This document shows, piece by piece, positions 1 to 8,768 of a DNA stretch of 64,000 bases; the first letter of the stretch is position 1; every line of letters begins with the position of its first letter. A program made the position numbers and the translations under genes. Source of the DNA: a virus. The stretch covers positions 1 to 64,000 of IMG/VR virus record IMGVR_UViG_3300027970_000019; one strand, given 5' to 3'. The notes beneath the pieces are model-generated. The model made no database searches. It saw only the letters and a list, made by a program, of their open reading frames with translations, and was not told the origin of the DNA.

Positions 1-84
1 TTCATAATTTTTTTCATAATTTTTTGATAATTGATTTTATTATATCATATAAATAGTTTATTTTTATAAAAAAAACACAATAAA

Positions 85-804
85 ATGAAAATTACATTTA
101 TATCAGATACTCATAGTAAACATAAACAAGTTGAAAGGGATTTACCATGGGGTAATCTACTTATTCATGCTGGAGATATGTCTTCTATGGGTTACAATCA
201 CGAGATACAAGATTTCTGTCAATGGTTTGATGGATTGGACTATGATTTCAAAGTGTTCATTGCAGGAAACCACGATTGGGGTTTCATTGATAGAGAACCA
301 TTCTTTGTTCATGGTAGCGTTCTAATACCTAGACGTACCGAAGAAATATTAAACAGCTATAAGAACTTTGAATACCTAAGAGATAGTTCAGTAGAAGTCC
401 AAATTGGCGATGAAAAACCAGTGAAAGTATATGGTAGTCCTTGGCAACCAGAATTCTTTGATTGGGCATTTAACTTACCAAGAAAAGGTGAGGAACTAAA
501 ACGTAGATGGAGTAATATCCCAACTGATGCTGACATCCTTATCACTCACGGACCTGCGTATGGTTATGTTGATCAAGTTATTGGTAGAACAGAACATCTA
601 GGTTGTGAATTATTGGCCGAAAGAATCAAGGAAATTAAACCAAAGATTCACGTTTGTGGTCATATTCATACTGGCTATGGTTATGTATTTGATGGTGATA
701 CTCATTATATCAATGCAAGTGTATTGAATGAAAGATATGAGTATAAAAACAAACCATTGACTGTGGAATGGAATCAAGAAACTAATGAACTTGTATTCTT
801 ATAA
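85..804 (+). CDS. Calcineurin-like metallophosphoesterase
   Basis: 239 aa. The metal-binding blocks of the calcineurin-like phosphoesterase superfamily occur in order: SDTH near residue 7, GDM near 30, GNHD at 61-64, THGP near 154 and GHIHTGYG near 192. These enzymes hydrolyse phosphomonoesters or diesters with two divalent metals; the substrate cannot be read from the sequence. The gene stands alone rightward and ends at a strong terminator. The ATG follows an A-rich leader without Shine-Dalgarno, as in Bacteroidota and their phages. Confidence 0.9.
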   Translation: MKITFISDTHSKHKQVERDLPWGNLLIHAGDMSSMGYNHEIQDFCQWFDGLDYDFKVFIAGNHDWGFIDREPFFVHGSVLIPRRTEEILNSYKNFEYLRDSSVEVQIGDEKPVKVYGSPWQPEFFDWAFNLPRKGEELKRRWSNIPTDADILITHGPAYGYVDQVIGRTEHLGCELLAERIKEIKPKIHVCGHIHTGYGYVFDGDTHYINASVLNERYEYKNKPLTVEWNQETNELVFL

Positions 805-806
805 TA

Positions 807-834
807 AAAAGCCCCACCTAAAAAGTGGGGCTTT
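807..834. terminator. Rho-independent terminator
   Basis: GCCCCAC and GTGGGGC stem with an A-rich loop, flanked by A and T runs on both sides. It can serve both the phosphoesterase gene and the leftward endolysin gene, which converge here. Confidence 0.85.
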
Positions 835-838
835 ATTT

Positions 839-1642
839 TTAAAGTAGCAATAGTTTTTCAAATCTTTTGAATTCTGATTTTCTGTGTTGGAGTCCGTTAT
901 CACCTCCATTTACTCTTCTACTTACTCTTGTTACAACTTCTTCTGATAAACCTTCATCACATATCGGCCAAAGATTATTTTTATAAAAGAAATGAGCAGC
1001 TGAAGACAATGGGTATGTTGTTGCAACTAAGTCTGGATTAGATACCAAATCAACATTTAAAAAATCACCTAATATTTGGTAATTTTGTTTGCCTGTTACT
1101 TGCAAAAATCCGCGACCACGAAATTTCCACCCCTCTTTAGATGTTTCATCCCCATTACCCATTCTACTCCCATAAACACGAGAAGCAATCTTCTCAGGTT
1201 GGTGTGCGTATGATTCAGCCAAGTTACCAGGGAAATAACCAGGGAAAATTTTCATTAAACCAGATGTGGAATAATTTAAATTCTCAAGGGTTAGTTTAAA
1301 GTTACCTGATTCAGTTGAACATTGAGCTAAAAAGTGACACAATCTTAAATTGGTAATGATTCCAAATTTATCGGCAATCATTGCGATTTCCGAAATTACG
1401 GCATTAGGTATTTGACCTTTAAGTTTATCCAATTTTAGGTCTTCTTTTTTTATAGTTGGGATTTCAATTCCCATCTTTGACAAAGTAATAGGTCCAGCAA
1501 CTCCATCTGAAATTAGTCCATTTTTAGTTTGCCATTCTTTTAGTGATTTTTCAGTCATAGGACCGAAATCACCATCAGCGGTTACTCCCAACTTTTCTTG
1601 AAGTTGTTTCACCAAATTTCCTTTTGATCCGATTTTTAACAT
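839..1642 (-). CDS. Endolysin: peptidoglycan-binding domain plus GH19 chitinase-like domain
   Basis: 267 aa. Residues about 3-55 form a PG_binding_1 repeat (GSKGNLVKQLQEKLGV, DGDFGPMTEKSLKEWQ). Residues about 75-265 match glycoside hydrolase family 19: FLAQCSTESGNF carries the expected catalytic Glu, followed by KFRGRGFLQVTGKQNY and a late RRVNGGDNG motif. GH19 phage endolysins cleave the peptidoglycan glycan strand at lysis. It lies 7 nt behind the GAF-domain gene and is probably co-transcribed with it from the late-type motif upstream of 2255. No signal peptide is visible, so it should depend on a holin for export. Confidence 0.9.
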   Translation of the reverse strand: MLKIGSKGNLVKQLQEKLGVTADGDFGPMTEKSLKEWQTKNGLISDGVAGPITLSKMGIEIPTIKKEDLKLDKLKGQIPNAVISEIAMIADKFGIITNLRLCHFLAQCSTESGNFKLTLENLNYSTSGLMKIFPGYFPGNLAESYAHQPEKIASRVYGSRMGNGDETSKEGWKFRGRGFLQVTGKQNYQILGDFLNVDLVSNPDLVATTYPLSSAAHFFYKNNLWPICDEGLSEEVVTRVSRRVNGGDNGLQHRKSEFKRFEKLLLL

Positions 1643-1649
1643 ATTTTAA

Positions 1650-2255
1650 TTATTGTTTTAAGTGATTCATTAATACCCCACCAAGAGTTCCAGCATAAAC
1701 TGACAAATGATTGATTGCTTCGGGGTTTAATTTTGTTTTCTTTTTAGTAAAATCAATTCCTAATGTCCCAATGAATTTATTATCAATTGATTTAATTGCA
1801 AAAGCGTAATGTGACATACAACCAATTTCTTCAGCTATATATTTTAGTCCGTATGTTGCTGTTGTTATATCCTCAAAATCATAAATTTCAATAATATCAT
1901 TTTCCAACAATTGATTGATTGATTTACTGAATAAATTAACTGGAATGTTTTGGAAATTAGTTTGTTTTGACACAACACTATGTCCAACACTTTCATACAT
2001 AATACTAAATTTAGCCATTGATTTTCCTGTTGGGTAAAAATTCCCTCCATTATGGAACTGAGTAATAAAAACTCTATCGCAACGTATTTCTTCTCTTAGT
2101 GATTCGATTTTTGTTGTTACCAATTCGCTAACTTTTAAGGTTTCTTTAACCGTATCAGGTTTTCTCTTTCTTTTATCTATAAAAGCCTTTGCATAAATTA
2201 GGGATAGAGGTCCCATAACACCAGTTATAAAAGCTACAATAATTTCAGTTGACAT
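1650..2255 (-). CDS. Membrane-anchored GAF-like protein, possible lysis partner
   Basis: 201 aa. An N-terminal hydrophobic segment (residues about 4-24) is followed by a short basic stretch KRKRK and then a GAF-like fold (residues about 45-198: VFITQFHNGGNFYPTG, GCMSHYAFAIKS, GTLGIDF). GAF domains bind small molecules or act as sensors. It sits immediately upstream of the endolysin in a leftward pair and the start is preceded by the late-type motif (leftward ATATTTATTATC in 2280-2297). A role in timing lysis is inferred from position only; there is no homology-based proof. Confidence 0.6.
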   Translation of the reverse strand: MSTEIIVAFITGVMGPLSLIYAKAFIDKRKRKPDTVKETLKVSELVTTKIESLREEIRCDRVFITQFHNGGNFYPTGKSMAKFSIMYESVGHSVVSKQTNFQNIPVNLFSKSINQLLENDIIEIYDFEDITTATYGLKYIAEEIGCMSHYAFAIKSIDNKFIGTLGIDFTKKKTKLNPEAINHLSVYAGTLGGVLMNHLKQ

Positions 2256-2303
2256 TTACTTTGATTTATAAATTTATTTTATGATAATAAATATTATAAT
2301 AAT

Positions 2304-2501
2304 TTAAAAAGGGGTCGAATTCGACCCCTTTTTTAATTTACTGAACTTTGGTTCTCCTTTGTAAATGTTTTCCACCTCATAAGCGTTCTTACCATATTTT
2401 TTATCATATCTCCATATTTGGATTATATCTCCACAATCAAGGACATATTCATATTTGGTACTTTTTGTTTTTGGTGTTTCCACATTTTGTTTCTTTGCCA
2501 T
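2304..2501 (-). CDS. Small hypothetical protein whose 3' end is a terminator hairpin
   Basis: 65 aa, basic, family not recognised. Start ATG lies 3 nt from the stop of the synthetase-like gene, so it is probably its operon partner. The last codons are made of one arm-loop-arm of a perfect palindrome (see 2306-2335), so the terminator is partly coding. Confidence 0.6.
   Translation of the reverse strand: MAKKQNVETPKTKSTKYEYVLDCGDIIQIWRYDKKYGKNAYEVENIYKGEPKFSKLKKGSNSTPF
2306..2335. terminator. Perfect-palindrome bidirectional terminator overlapping a coding end
   Basis: AAAAAGGGGTCGAA followed by its exact complement, with an EcoRI site GAATTC at the centre. Leftward it ends the synthetase-like operon. 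The stop codon of the 65-aa gene lies at 2304-2306, so the hairpin is translated. Confidence 0.8.
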
Positions 2502-2503
2502 AA

Positions 2504-3337
2504 TTAAGCGATTTCTGCACTAAGTTTTTTTTGAAGATTCAATTCATACGCTCTTGCCAATCTGGTCATACCACAACCCCAACCAAATCTTGGGAAGAAG
2601 TCCAAAGATAAGAATTCTTCCAATTCTTTTTCTACTCTTTCCTTACCAAATAATTCAAAAAGTTTTGCTGAATAGTTTCCACCTTCAATTGTGTAGAACA
2701 TTTCCTTCATTCCTTCTTTGTCACAAGAACGTTCAGCAGAACCAATTGTCTCTTGTCCGAATAGAATAACATCAACCTTTTGGAATTTGTCACCTTCACC
2801 CTTTTGCATATTCCAGAATGGGTTTGTTCTTAGTGGGAAGTTTTGTAATGAAATAGAATCACCGATTTCATTCCACATTTTTGTTTCGTGTTCAGCTTCA
2901 AGGATTTCTGTTCCGTATTTTTTACAAAGTTCATTGTAGTCAGCGACAGTTGGGGTATTAAATCCAAGATATTCTAACATTTCGGCTTGAAGTTTAACCA
3001 TATCTTCTTTTGTACCTTTTGTCTCAACCTCAAACATTTGAAAAATGAGTTCATGTCGGCCAACTATTGGTGTTTTCTCTTGTCTATAAGATGTTGAAAT
3101 ACAATATACTCCAGGATATTCAGGGTTTTTGAGTAATTCATACTCCAACCACATCTGACCTGTTTGTGGTAAAGGCCAAATTTGTCCTAAATATTCAAAT
3201 TTAGTGATTGAATGTGGATTTTCACACGCAGCGAGGATTGATAATCTTGATTGTGTTGGTACTTCCAAGAATCCTTTTGCTTGGAAGAAAGTTCTCATTT
3301 TTTGAACTAGTTCGTTGTAGATTTTTGTGTTTTTCAT
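2504..3337 (-). CDS. Stand-alone class II aminoacyl-tRNA synthetase catalytic core (Asx-like)
   Basis: 277 aa. Motif 2 is visible as SYRQEKTPIVGRHELIFQMFEVE-type sequence near residues 83-105 and motif 3 as RFGWGCGMTRLARA near residues 248-261. These are the ATP-binding motifs of class II synthetases, most like the Asp/Asn group. The anticodon-binding OB domain expected at the N-terminus is missing: the protein starts in the catalytic domain. It may aminoacylate tRNA without anticodon recognition, modify a protein (as EpmA does), or act like AsnA-type paralogues. No late motif precedes it; instead a leader terminator lies 40 nt upstream. Confidence 0.75.
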   Translation of the reverse strand: MKNTKIYNELVQKMRTFFQAKGFLEVPTQSRLSILAACENPHSITKFEYLGQIWPLPQTGQMWLEYELLKNPEYPGVYCISTSYRQEKTPIVGRHELIFQMFEVETKGTKEDMVKLQAEMLEYLGFNTPTVADYNELCKKYGTEILEAEHETKMWNEIGDSISLQNFPLRTNPFWNMQKGEGDKFQKVDVILFGQETIGSAERSCDKEGMKEMFYTIEGGNYSAKLFELFGKERVEKELEEFLSLDFFPRFGWGCGMTRLARAYELNLQKKLSAEIA

Positions 3338-3366
3338 TTTTAAAAATTTAAATTTATTGGTTAATT

Positions 3367-3400
3367 ATAAAAAAAAATCCCCCTAAAAACAAGGAGGATT
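3367..3400 (-). terminator. Leader terminator or attenuator upstream of the synthetase-like gene
   Basis: On the minus strand AATCCTCCT - 7 nt - AGGGGGATT is followed by a run of nine T, ending about 30 nt before the synthetase start codon at 3337. No leftward gene lies between this hairpin and dnaK. It therefore either ends a short leader RNA (attenuation) or blocks antisense reading from the dnaK promoter region. Confidence 0.6.
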
Positions 3401-3489
3401 GTATTTAATCTTTTAATATGTTGAATAAGTTGATGTCCATAATTTTTCATTTAGGAATAAATACAAATAAATTTTAAAAAAGTCATAAA

Positions 3490-3506
3490 ACTGACAATTT
3501 GTCAGT
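3490..3506. promoter_or_regulatory. Palindromic operator upstream of dnaK
   Basis: ACTGACAATTTGTCAGT is a perfect 17-bp inverted repeat about 100 nt before dnaK. The core TGACAATTTGTCA recurs once more in the same orientation relative to the gene upstream of clpC (52107-52121). This suggests one regulator for both chaperone genes. Confidence 0.6.
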
Positions 3507-3604
3507 AAAAATTTTATTGGTTTAATTTTTATATATGGGATAGTAAGTTGGGGGTTGACTCCATAAAAAATAAAACATATAATTAAACAAAAAACATTTA
3601 AATT

Positions 3605-5464
3605 ATGAGTAAAATTTTGGGTATTGACCTAGGGACTACAAATTCATGTGTAGCGATTATGGAAAATGGTGAACCAGTAATTATCACCAATTCGGAAGGT
3701 AAAAGAACTACCCCATCTATTATTGGATTTATAGATGGTGGAGAAAGAAAGGTGGGTGATCCCGCAAAAAGACAAGCTGTAACAAATCCAGAGAAGACAA
3801 TCTATTCAATTAAACGATTTATGGGCTCAAGTTATGACGAAATCAAGTCTGAGGTTAAGAGAGTACCATATAATGTCACAAAAGGGAAAAATAACACCCC
3901 TAAAGTTAAGATTGATGGTAAGGAATATTCTCCACAAGAACTTTCAGCAATGGTTTTACAGAAAATGAAACAAACTGCTGAGGATTACTTGGGTCAAACC
4001 GTAACTGAAGCGGTTATTACAGTACCAGCATACTTCAATGATGCTCAAAGACAAGCAACAAAGGAAGCTGGAGAGATTGCGGGTTTAAATGTTAGACGTA
4101 TTATCAATGAACCAACAGCCGCAGCATTGGCTTATGGTCTTGATAAGAAGAATAAAGACTCAAAAATAGTTGTCTTTGATTGCGGCGGTGGGACACATGA
4201 TGTGTCTATCCTTGAATTAGGTGGTGGCGTGTTTGAAGTATTGTCAACTGATGGAGATACTCACCTTGGTGGTGATGATTTTGACAACGCAATAGTTGAT
4301 TGGTTGACATCTGAGTTCAAAAATGACAATAATGGTTGGATTGAAGATTCTATGGCTATTCAGAGACTTAGAGAGGCATCAGAGAAGGCGAAAATTGAAC
4401 TTTCATCATCTCAAAGTACGGAAATTAACTTACCTTACTTTATGGTGATTGATAATCAACCGAAACACCTTATCAAGACCCTCACAAAGTCAAAATTTGA
4501 ACAAATTATTGACAAATTGGTACAAAGAACCATTGACCCATGTAAATCAGCTCTAAAGAACGCTGGATTGACCCCAAATGACATTGATGAAATCATTTTG
4601 GTGGGGGGTTCTACTAGAATACCAGCAATTCAAGAGGCGGTTAAGAAATTTTTCGGAAAAGAACCATCAAAAGGTGTAAATCCCGATGAAGTTGTAGCTT
4701 TAGGTGCCGCTATTCAAGGTGGTGTGTTGGCTGGGGATGTAAAAGACGTCCTTTTGTTGGATGTAACCCCACTTTCACTAGGAATTGAAACAATGGGGGG
4801 TGTATTTACTAAATTAATTGAGGCAAATACCACAATTCCGACTAAAAAGTCACAAATTTTCTCTACTGCGGTAGATAATCAACCAACTGTTGAAATTCAT
4901 GTCTTACAAGGGGAAAGATTAATGGCAAAAGACAATAAAACCATTGGTAGATTCCATTTGGATGGGATTCCAACCTCAATGAGGGGGATTCCACAGATTG
5001 AGGTGACCTTTGACATTGATGCTAATGGTATTATCAGTGTGTCGGCATTGGACAAAGGTACGAATAAACAACAGACCATCAGAATTGAGGCGTCATCAGG
5101 TCTTTCACAAGAAGAAATTGACAGAATGAAGAAAGAGGCTGAAGAAAATGCTGAATCTGATATAACCGCTAAGGAAACTGCTGAAAAATTGAATGAAGCT
5201 GATAGTGCCGTATTCAATATTGAGAAAACATTGAAGAATCTAGATGAAAAAATCAGTGAAGAACAAAAAGAAGAGGTTAAACAGGGTTTAACTGAACTTA
5301 AAGAGAGTATGAAGTCTAATGATATTGATACAATTGACAAAGCATTAGATAATGTTAATATGTCAATGCAAAAGATTACTCAAGAATTGTATAGTAATGT
5401 AAATCAAACCGAAAATACCGATGGTTTTAGTGGTTCTGACGTTGAATTCGAGGAAGTGAAGTAA
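3605..5464 (+). CDS. dnaK: Hsp70 chaperone DnaK
   Basis: 619 aa, full bacterial length. The nucleotide-binding domain shows [10 protein letters not shown] at the start, [15 protein letters not shown] (phosphate-2 loop; Cys and His replace the usual Leu and Phe of DLGGGTFDVS) and [10 protein letters not shown]. The substrate-binding domain shows [17 protein letters not shown] and a helical lid, and the C-terminus ends EFEEVK as in Bacteroidota DnaK. It refolds proteins with ATP, normally with DnaJ and GrpE, neither of which is seen here. It is rightward and monocistronic, with a palindromic operator upstream and a terminator downstream. Full-length DnaK is unusual in phages; acquisition from a host is likely. 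Confidence 0.95.
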   Translation: MSKILGIDLGTTNSCVAIMENGEPVIITNSEGKRTTPSIIGFIDGGERKVGDPAKRQAVTNPEKTIYSIKRFMGSSYDEIKSEVKRVPYNVTKGKNNTPKVKIDGKEYSPQELSAMVLQKMKQTAEDYLGQTVTEAVITVPAYFNDAQRQATKEAGEIAGLNVRRIINEPTAAALAYGLDKKNKDSKIVVFDCGGGTHDVSILELGGGVFEVLSTDGDTHLGGDDFDNAIVDWLTSEFKNDNNGWIEDSMAIQRLREASEKAKIELSSSQSTEINLPYFMVIDNQPKHLIKTLTKSKFEQIIDKLVQRTIDPCKSALKNAGLTPNDIDEIILVGGSTRIPAIQEAVKKFFGKEPSKGVNPDEVVALGAAIQGGVLAGDVKDVLLLDVTPLSLGIETMGGVFTKLIEANTTIPTKKSQIFSTAVDNQPTVEIHVLQGERLMAKDNKTIGRFHLDGIPTSMRGIPQIEVTFDIDANGIISVSALDKGTNKQQTIRIEASSGLSQEEIDRMKKEAEENAESDITAKETAEKLNEADSAVFNIEKTLKNLDEKISEEQKEEVKQGLTELKESMKSNDIDTIDKALDNVNMSMQKITQELYSNVNQTENTDGFSGSDVEFEEVK

Positions 5465-5496
5465 TTATCATTTCGTTGACACCAACAAAACGATAA

Positions 5497-5530
5497 ATAA
5501 CCCCCAACTCATCATTGGGGGTTATTTTTT
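5497..5530. terminator. Bidirectional terminator after dnaK
   Basis: AATAACCCCCAA and TTGGGGGTTATT stem followed by T residues; it also faces the leftward 100-aa membrane gene. Confidence 0.85.
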
Positions 5531-5831
5531 AGTTAATTGAATCTTGTGTTTCTTCAGTTGGGGTTTCAGATTTCTTTTCTTTTTGAATTTGGTGGATAAT
5601 ATATCCTGAGATAGCAAATTCAACACCAGCCCACATGATTAAATCGGTCATAGTCAATGATGAGTTTTTTTCTAATAGGAAGAAAATCATACCCCATTGT
5701 GCAACAATAAATGCAATACCGGATTCAATTCTTTTTTTGGAAAATACTGAGTTTTTTGATGAATAGATTTTACCAAGTTCTCTAAACAACCATTTTGTAT
5801 TTTCCCATCCAAAAAATAGTTTAGTTTTCAT
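5529..5831 (-). CDS. Small two-TM membrane protein, holin-like
   Basis: 100 aa. A basic N-terminus, two hydrophobic segments (about residues 37-54 and 62-80) and a charged C-terminal tail give a class-II-holin-like layout. No family was recognised. A late-type motif (leftward GGTATTTATAAA) lies 9-20 nt before the start. A holin role is inferred from topology and late promoter only. Confidence 0.5.
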   Translation of the reverse strand: MKTKLFFGWENTKWLFRELGKIYSSKNSVFSKKRIESGIAFIVAQWGMIFFLLEKNSSLTMTDLIMWAGVEFAISGYIIHQIQKEKKSETPTEETQDSIN

Positions 5832-5839
5832 AGTTTTTA

Positions 5840-5851
5840 TTTATAAATACC
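5840..5851 (-). promoter_or_regulatory. Late-type promoter motif
   Basis: Leftward GGTATTTATAAA just upstream of the holin-like gene. It is one of the repeated TATTTATA-type motifs found before lysis, virion and homing-endonuclease genes. Confidence 0.5.
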
Positions 5852-5857
5852 GATAAA

Positions 5858-5890
5858 AGAAAAAGAGGACGTAGCGATGTCCTCTTTTTT
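5858..5890. terminator. Bidirectional terminator
   Basis: AAAGAGGAC - loop - GTCCTCTTT with T and A runs. Leftward it follows the 175-aa gene and precedes the promoter of the holin-like gene. Confidence 0.8.
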
Positions 5891-5938
5891 TGTTACCATA
5901 ACTAGTAACGGTCCTAAAAGTCCTCCTAAGAGGTTAGA

Positions 5939-6466
5939 TTATTCCCCTTTAGCCAAAGCTAAACATCTTTTTAGATATTCTTTAGCTCTTGGTGAGGGTG
6001 TGTATTCATCGTCTTTTGTTTGAAGATTTAAAACTCTTTCAATGTCCTTAACAAGTTCAGTTCCGTGTTCATTTTCTTTGTATAATTCAATTATTTTGTC
6101 CATTGCTTTGTTACATTGATTGGATGTTTCATCATAATAGTTCTTATTTCTGAACTTATTTAAATGGTGCATCATATTGTAAGCCAAATGTGAACCACCA
6201 TCTTTAACATCATTGAATAGTCTTATATTATTAAGAATCCCCAAGGTATCAACCATTGAATTCACACCTAATTTTCTTTTACTTACACCTTTTGCATAAT
6301 CAACATATTCATCAGCAGTACCAACAATTTCATCTAATGGTATTACATTTTCAGGAACACAACGAGGAGCTTGTTTTTGTTCCTTTTGTTCCATTCCCAT
6401 TTCTTCTTTAATTGTCTGTCTTAATACTCTTCTAATGTCAGATTCTTTAACGATATATTTTCTCAT
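5939..6466 (-). CDS. Hypothetical protein with N-terminal capsid-targeting-like peptide
   Basis: 175 aa. The first 22 residues (MRKYIVKESDIRRVLRQTIK then EE) match the amphipathic leader seen on several unrelated proteins in this window and contain IKE, an (I/L)xE site like those cut by T4 prohead protease gp21. The rest is helical with no recognised domain. A late-type motif (leftward TATATTTATAAAG) precedes the ATG. Probably packaged in the virion (inference). Confidence 0.6.
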   Translation of the reverse strand: MRKYIVKESDIRRVLRQTIKEEMGMEQKEQKQAPRCVPENVIPLDEIVGTADEYVDYAKGVSKRKLGVNSMVDTLGILNNIRLFNDVKDGGSHLAYNMMHHLNKFRNKNYYDETSNQCNKAMDKIIELYKENEHGTELVKDIERVLNLQTKDDEYTPSPRAKEYLKRCLALAKGE

Positions 6467-6505
6467 AAATTTTTTCTTTATAAATATACCAAAAAATAGA
6501 AAATT

Positions 6506-6757
6506 TTATTGTAGAGTTATGTCGTTATTGTTTTTAATTTCTTTTTTATTTGGTAACATAGATATTAACCAAATATCAAAAATTAAAAAATATATCCACC
6601 AAGTTAATGAATTAATATCGTGGGATTCTGGATAGTAATAAGTCATACATAAAAGGTAAAAAACCTTAGCAAATACATATAATCGTATTATTATGTAAGT
6701 AAAGGAGTAAAGAAATAAAAATATATTAGTCATATTGTTCAAGTTATTAAATTTCAT
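6506..6757 (-). CDS. Possible small membrane protein
   Basis: 83 aa if started at 6757. Mostly hydrophobic with three potential TM stretches and a lysine/asparagine-rich tail. It lies between divergent late promoters and has no recognised family. High AT content can generate hydrophobic ORFs by chance, so this one is uncertain. Confidence 0.35.
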   Translation of the reverse strand: MKFNNLNNMTNIFLFLYSFTYIIIRLYVFAKVFYLLCMTYYYPESHDINSLTWWIYFLIFDIWLISMLPNKKEIKNNNDITLQ

Positions 6758-6769
6758 AATAATAGTAGT

Positions 6770-6778
6770 GATATTTAT
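6770..6778 (+). promoter_or_regulatory. Late-type promoter motif
   Basis: GATATTTAT. Its position over the ATG at 6777 argues that translation of the next gene starts at 6795 instead. Confidence 0.45.
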
Positions 6779-6794
6779 GGGTAAATCAAAATTT

Positions 6795-7421
6795 ATGAAC
6801 AAAAATCTAGATAACCTAATTAAAAAAGTTTTGAGAGAAAGTGTAGACAATTCGATGAGATTAACTCAACCAAGTATGATTTCTGAAGAATTACAATACC
6901 ATTTAAGTAATAAAATCCCATTATCTGAAAATGTATTTAGAATTTATTCTGACAAATATTTCAAATTAATCAATGAAGTTAGAAATTTATATTACGAAAA
7001 TAAAATCACTTTGAATGGTGATGACACTTGGTTAGTTGAATCTGACTTGGGTAAGAAAGTATTATTGGAAAATGGTGATGAAGTTTGGCTGGATGCCCCA
7101 ATGTATGAAGAAGAAGTTGAGGAGTTATTGTCTGAAGCTAAACATAGAGGAAAAAATGTTAACCTAAATTCTCCATTCAGAACACCTGGGGGTCCAAAGA
7201 AATTTGCGGTATATGTTAAAACACCAAAAGGCACAATCAAGAAAGTTACATTTGGTGATCCAAATCTTAAAGTAAGAAATAGAAACCCTAAAGCAGCAAA
7301 ATCATTCAGAGCAAGACATAATTGTGCTCAAAAGAAAGATAGAACTATGGCTGGGTACTGGAGTTGCAATGTGGGGAGGCACGCTAAGAAATTAGGTCTT
7401 AAAAGTTCAAAATCTTGGTAA
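6795..7421 (+). CDS. DUF5872-like phage protein with capsid-targeting-like leader
   Basis: 208 aa from ATG 6795 (6777 also possible). The leader MNKNLDNLIKKVLRES resembles the shared amphipathic peptide and includes LRE. The C-terminal 75 residues carry NSPFRTPGGPKKFAVYVK, VTFGDPN and SFRARHNC...YWSC, a small domain common at the end of tailed-phage proteins (DUF5872 by my recollection). Its function is unknown. Stop and next start overlap (TAATG). Confidence 0.65.
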   Translation: MNKNLDNLIKKVLRESVDNSMRLTQPSMISEELQYHLSNKIPLSENVFRIYSDKYFKLINEVRNLYYENKITLNGDDTWLVESDLGKKVLLENGDEVWLDAPMYEEEVEELLSEAKHRGKNVNLNSPFRTPGGPKKFAVYVKTPKGTIKKVTFGDPNLKVRNRNPKAAKSFRARHNCAQKKDRTMAGYWSCNVGRHAKKLGLKSSKSW

Positions 7422-7690
7422 TGGAAAACCTGCCATATCAACAACAAATAATTGATAATAAAAAACTAAGAGTATTCTCCCCAAACGTTGATTCAGAAGA
7501 ACTGAAATGGCATCGTGACAGAGAGAATAGACTTGTTGAAGTATTGGAAGGTGATAATTGGTATTTACAAATGGATGATGAACTACCTAAGAGGTTGACC
7601 GTTGGAGAAAAATATTATATACCAGTAGGGGTTTATCATAGAGTAATTAAAGGTGATGGGGAATTGAAGGTATTGATAACTGAAATGTAA
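7421..7690 (+). CDS. Small cupin-like protein
   Basis: 89 aa. WHRDRENRLVEVLEGDNW and YYIPVGVYHRVIKGDG resemble the two conserved cupin motifs, with histidines and an acidic residue placed for a metal site. Cupins are often metal enzymes or sugar-binding folds; no specific activity can be assigned. It overlaps the preceding stop codon by one base and ends exactly where the leftward GuaC-like gene ends. Confidence 0.6.
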   Translation: MENLPYQQQIIDNKKLRVFSPNVDSEELKWHRDRENRLVEVLEGDNWYLQMDDELPKRLTVGEKYYIPVGVYHRVIKGDGELKVLITEM

Positions 7691-8716
7691 TTATTTGTAA
7701 TATCTGTTTAAAGCATTTTGGGTAATAAAAACATATTCAGTTTCTTTGAATTCTTCCAAAGTTCTTGAGTTAGTATAAGACATTGCTGACTTTAAGTAGT
7801 CTTCAAAGTTTTCAATCCATTTTTCCATTGTATATTCAACTTTGTTATACTTAACAATACCCTCTGATGTTGTTAATTTCTGTTTCCCCCACTTTTTCTG
7901 AACTTCTTTGGTGCTCATACCTCTGAATTTCTTAAACATAAATCTCCTCAAAAATTTAAGGTTATCCCACATATATTTTGATGTTGATTTATTCAATGGA
8001 ATTAGTTTTCCAAAATAAACTGGGGAACAAGATTCAAGGGATTTATTTAAAACACCACCCAACATCACATAATCAGCACCTAGAGCCAATGCTTTGATTA
8101 TGTCATCATAATTTCTGAATCCACCATCGGCAATAATCTTCGTATGGTAGTTTCTATTCTTTTTGATTTGATAACATTCTGAAATTAGGGAAGCCATTGG
8201 GTAATGTATTCCGGTATTTGCTGATGTAAGACAACCAGATCCTCCACCAATACCAACTCGGACATAATCAACCCCCAATTCTGCAAACTTTTCATAGGTT
8301 GTGGGATTGGCAATATTCCCAATCATCAATTTATGATTTGTTTTGATTTCATTAACAAAATATTTGCATAAATCATATAATTTTGTCATATGACCATTGG
8401 CGATATCAACCAATATTTTGGTTTCAATGGGTTCTACTTCAAAACGTTTGTGTTTGTCAATCATTAATTCAAATTCTGTTAATGATATTGATGTAAACCC
8501 ATCGTATTCATCTAATCTTTCGTTTCTTGGTAAACATACTTCCATTTTCATATCTGAGAATATGGAATAGTTGTTATAATCAATAACAGTGTCCATTGGA
8601 CTGACTATTATTGGTAATTTGTTGTTTGAATTTTTAATATCAATCTCATTTCTTGATGAAATTGAGGAGAGGGCTTCTGGAACTAATGTAATGTCTTTAA
8701 AATCGAACTTTTGCAT
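7691..8716 (-). CDS. guaC: GMP reductase / IMP dehydrogenase family enzyme
   Basis: 341 aa. The TIM-barrel signatures are present: VSPMDTV near residue 38, then the catalytic-Cys loop VGIGGGSGCLTSANTGIHYP near residues 155-174, and IIADGGFRNYDDIIKALALGA. GMP reductase turns GMP to IMP with NADPH; IMP dehydrogenase runs IMP to XMP. The length without CBS domains favours GMP reductase. The Arg that usually follows the active Cys-x-Thr (CxTR) is Ser here. No late motif precedes it, so it is probably an early or middle gene altering purine pools. Confidence 0.75.
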   Translation of the reverse strand: MQKFDFKDITLVPEALSSISSRNEIDIKNSNNKLPIIVSPMDTVIDYNNYSIFSDMKMEVCLPRNERLDEYDGFTSISLTEFELMIDKHKRFEVEPIETKILVDIANGHMTKLYDLCKYFVNEIKTNHKLMIGNIANPTTYEKFAELGVDYVRVGIGGGSGCLTSANTGIHYPMASLISECYQIKKNRNYHTKIIADGGFRNYDDIIKALALGADYVMLGGVLNKSLESCSPVYFGKLIPLNKSTSKYMWDNLKFLRRFMFKKFRGMSTKEVQKKWGKQKLTTSEGIVKYNKVEYTMEKWIENFEDYLKSAMSYTNSRTLEEFKETEYVFITQNALNRYYK

Positions 8717-8768
8717 ATTAACCTTATTTTTTAAAAAGGATAATCATTAAAAATGGATAGTTCAAGTT

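Noticed and set aside
4897-5340. 147-aa leftward ORF inside dnaK
   Set aside because: Shadow of the conserved dnaK frame; composition is a Ser/Leu-rich mirror of the Hsp70 coding strand and there is no promoter motif.
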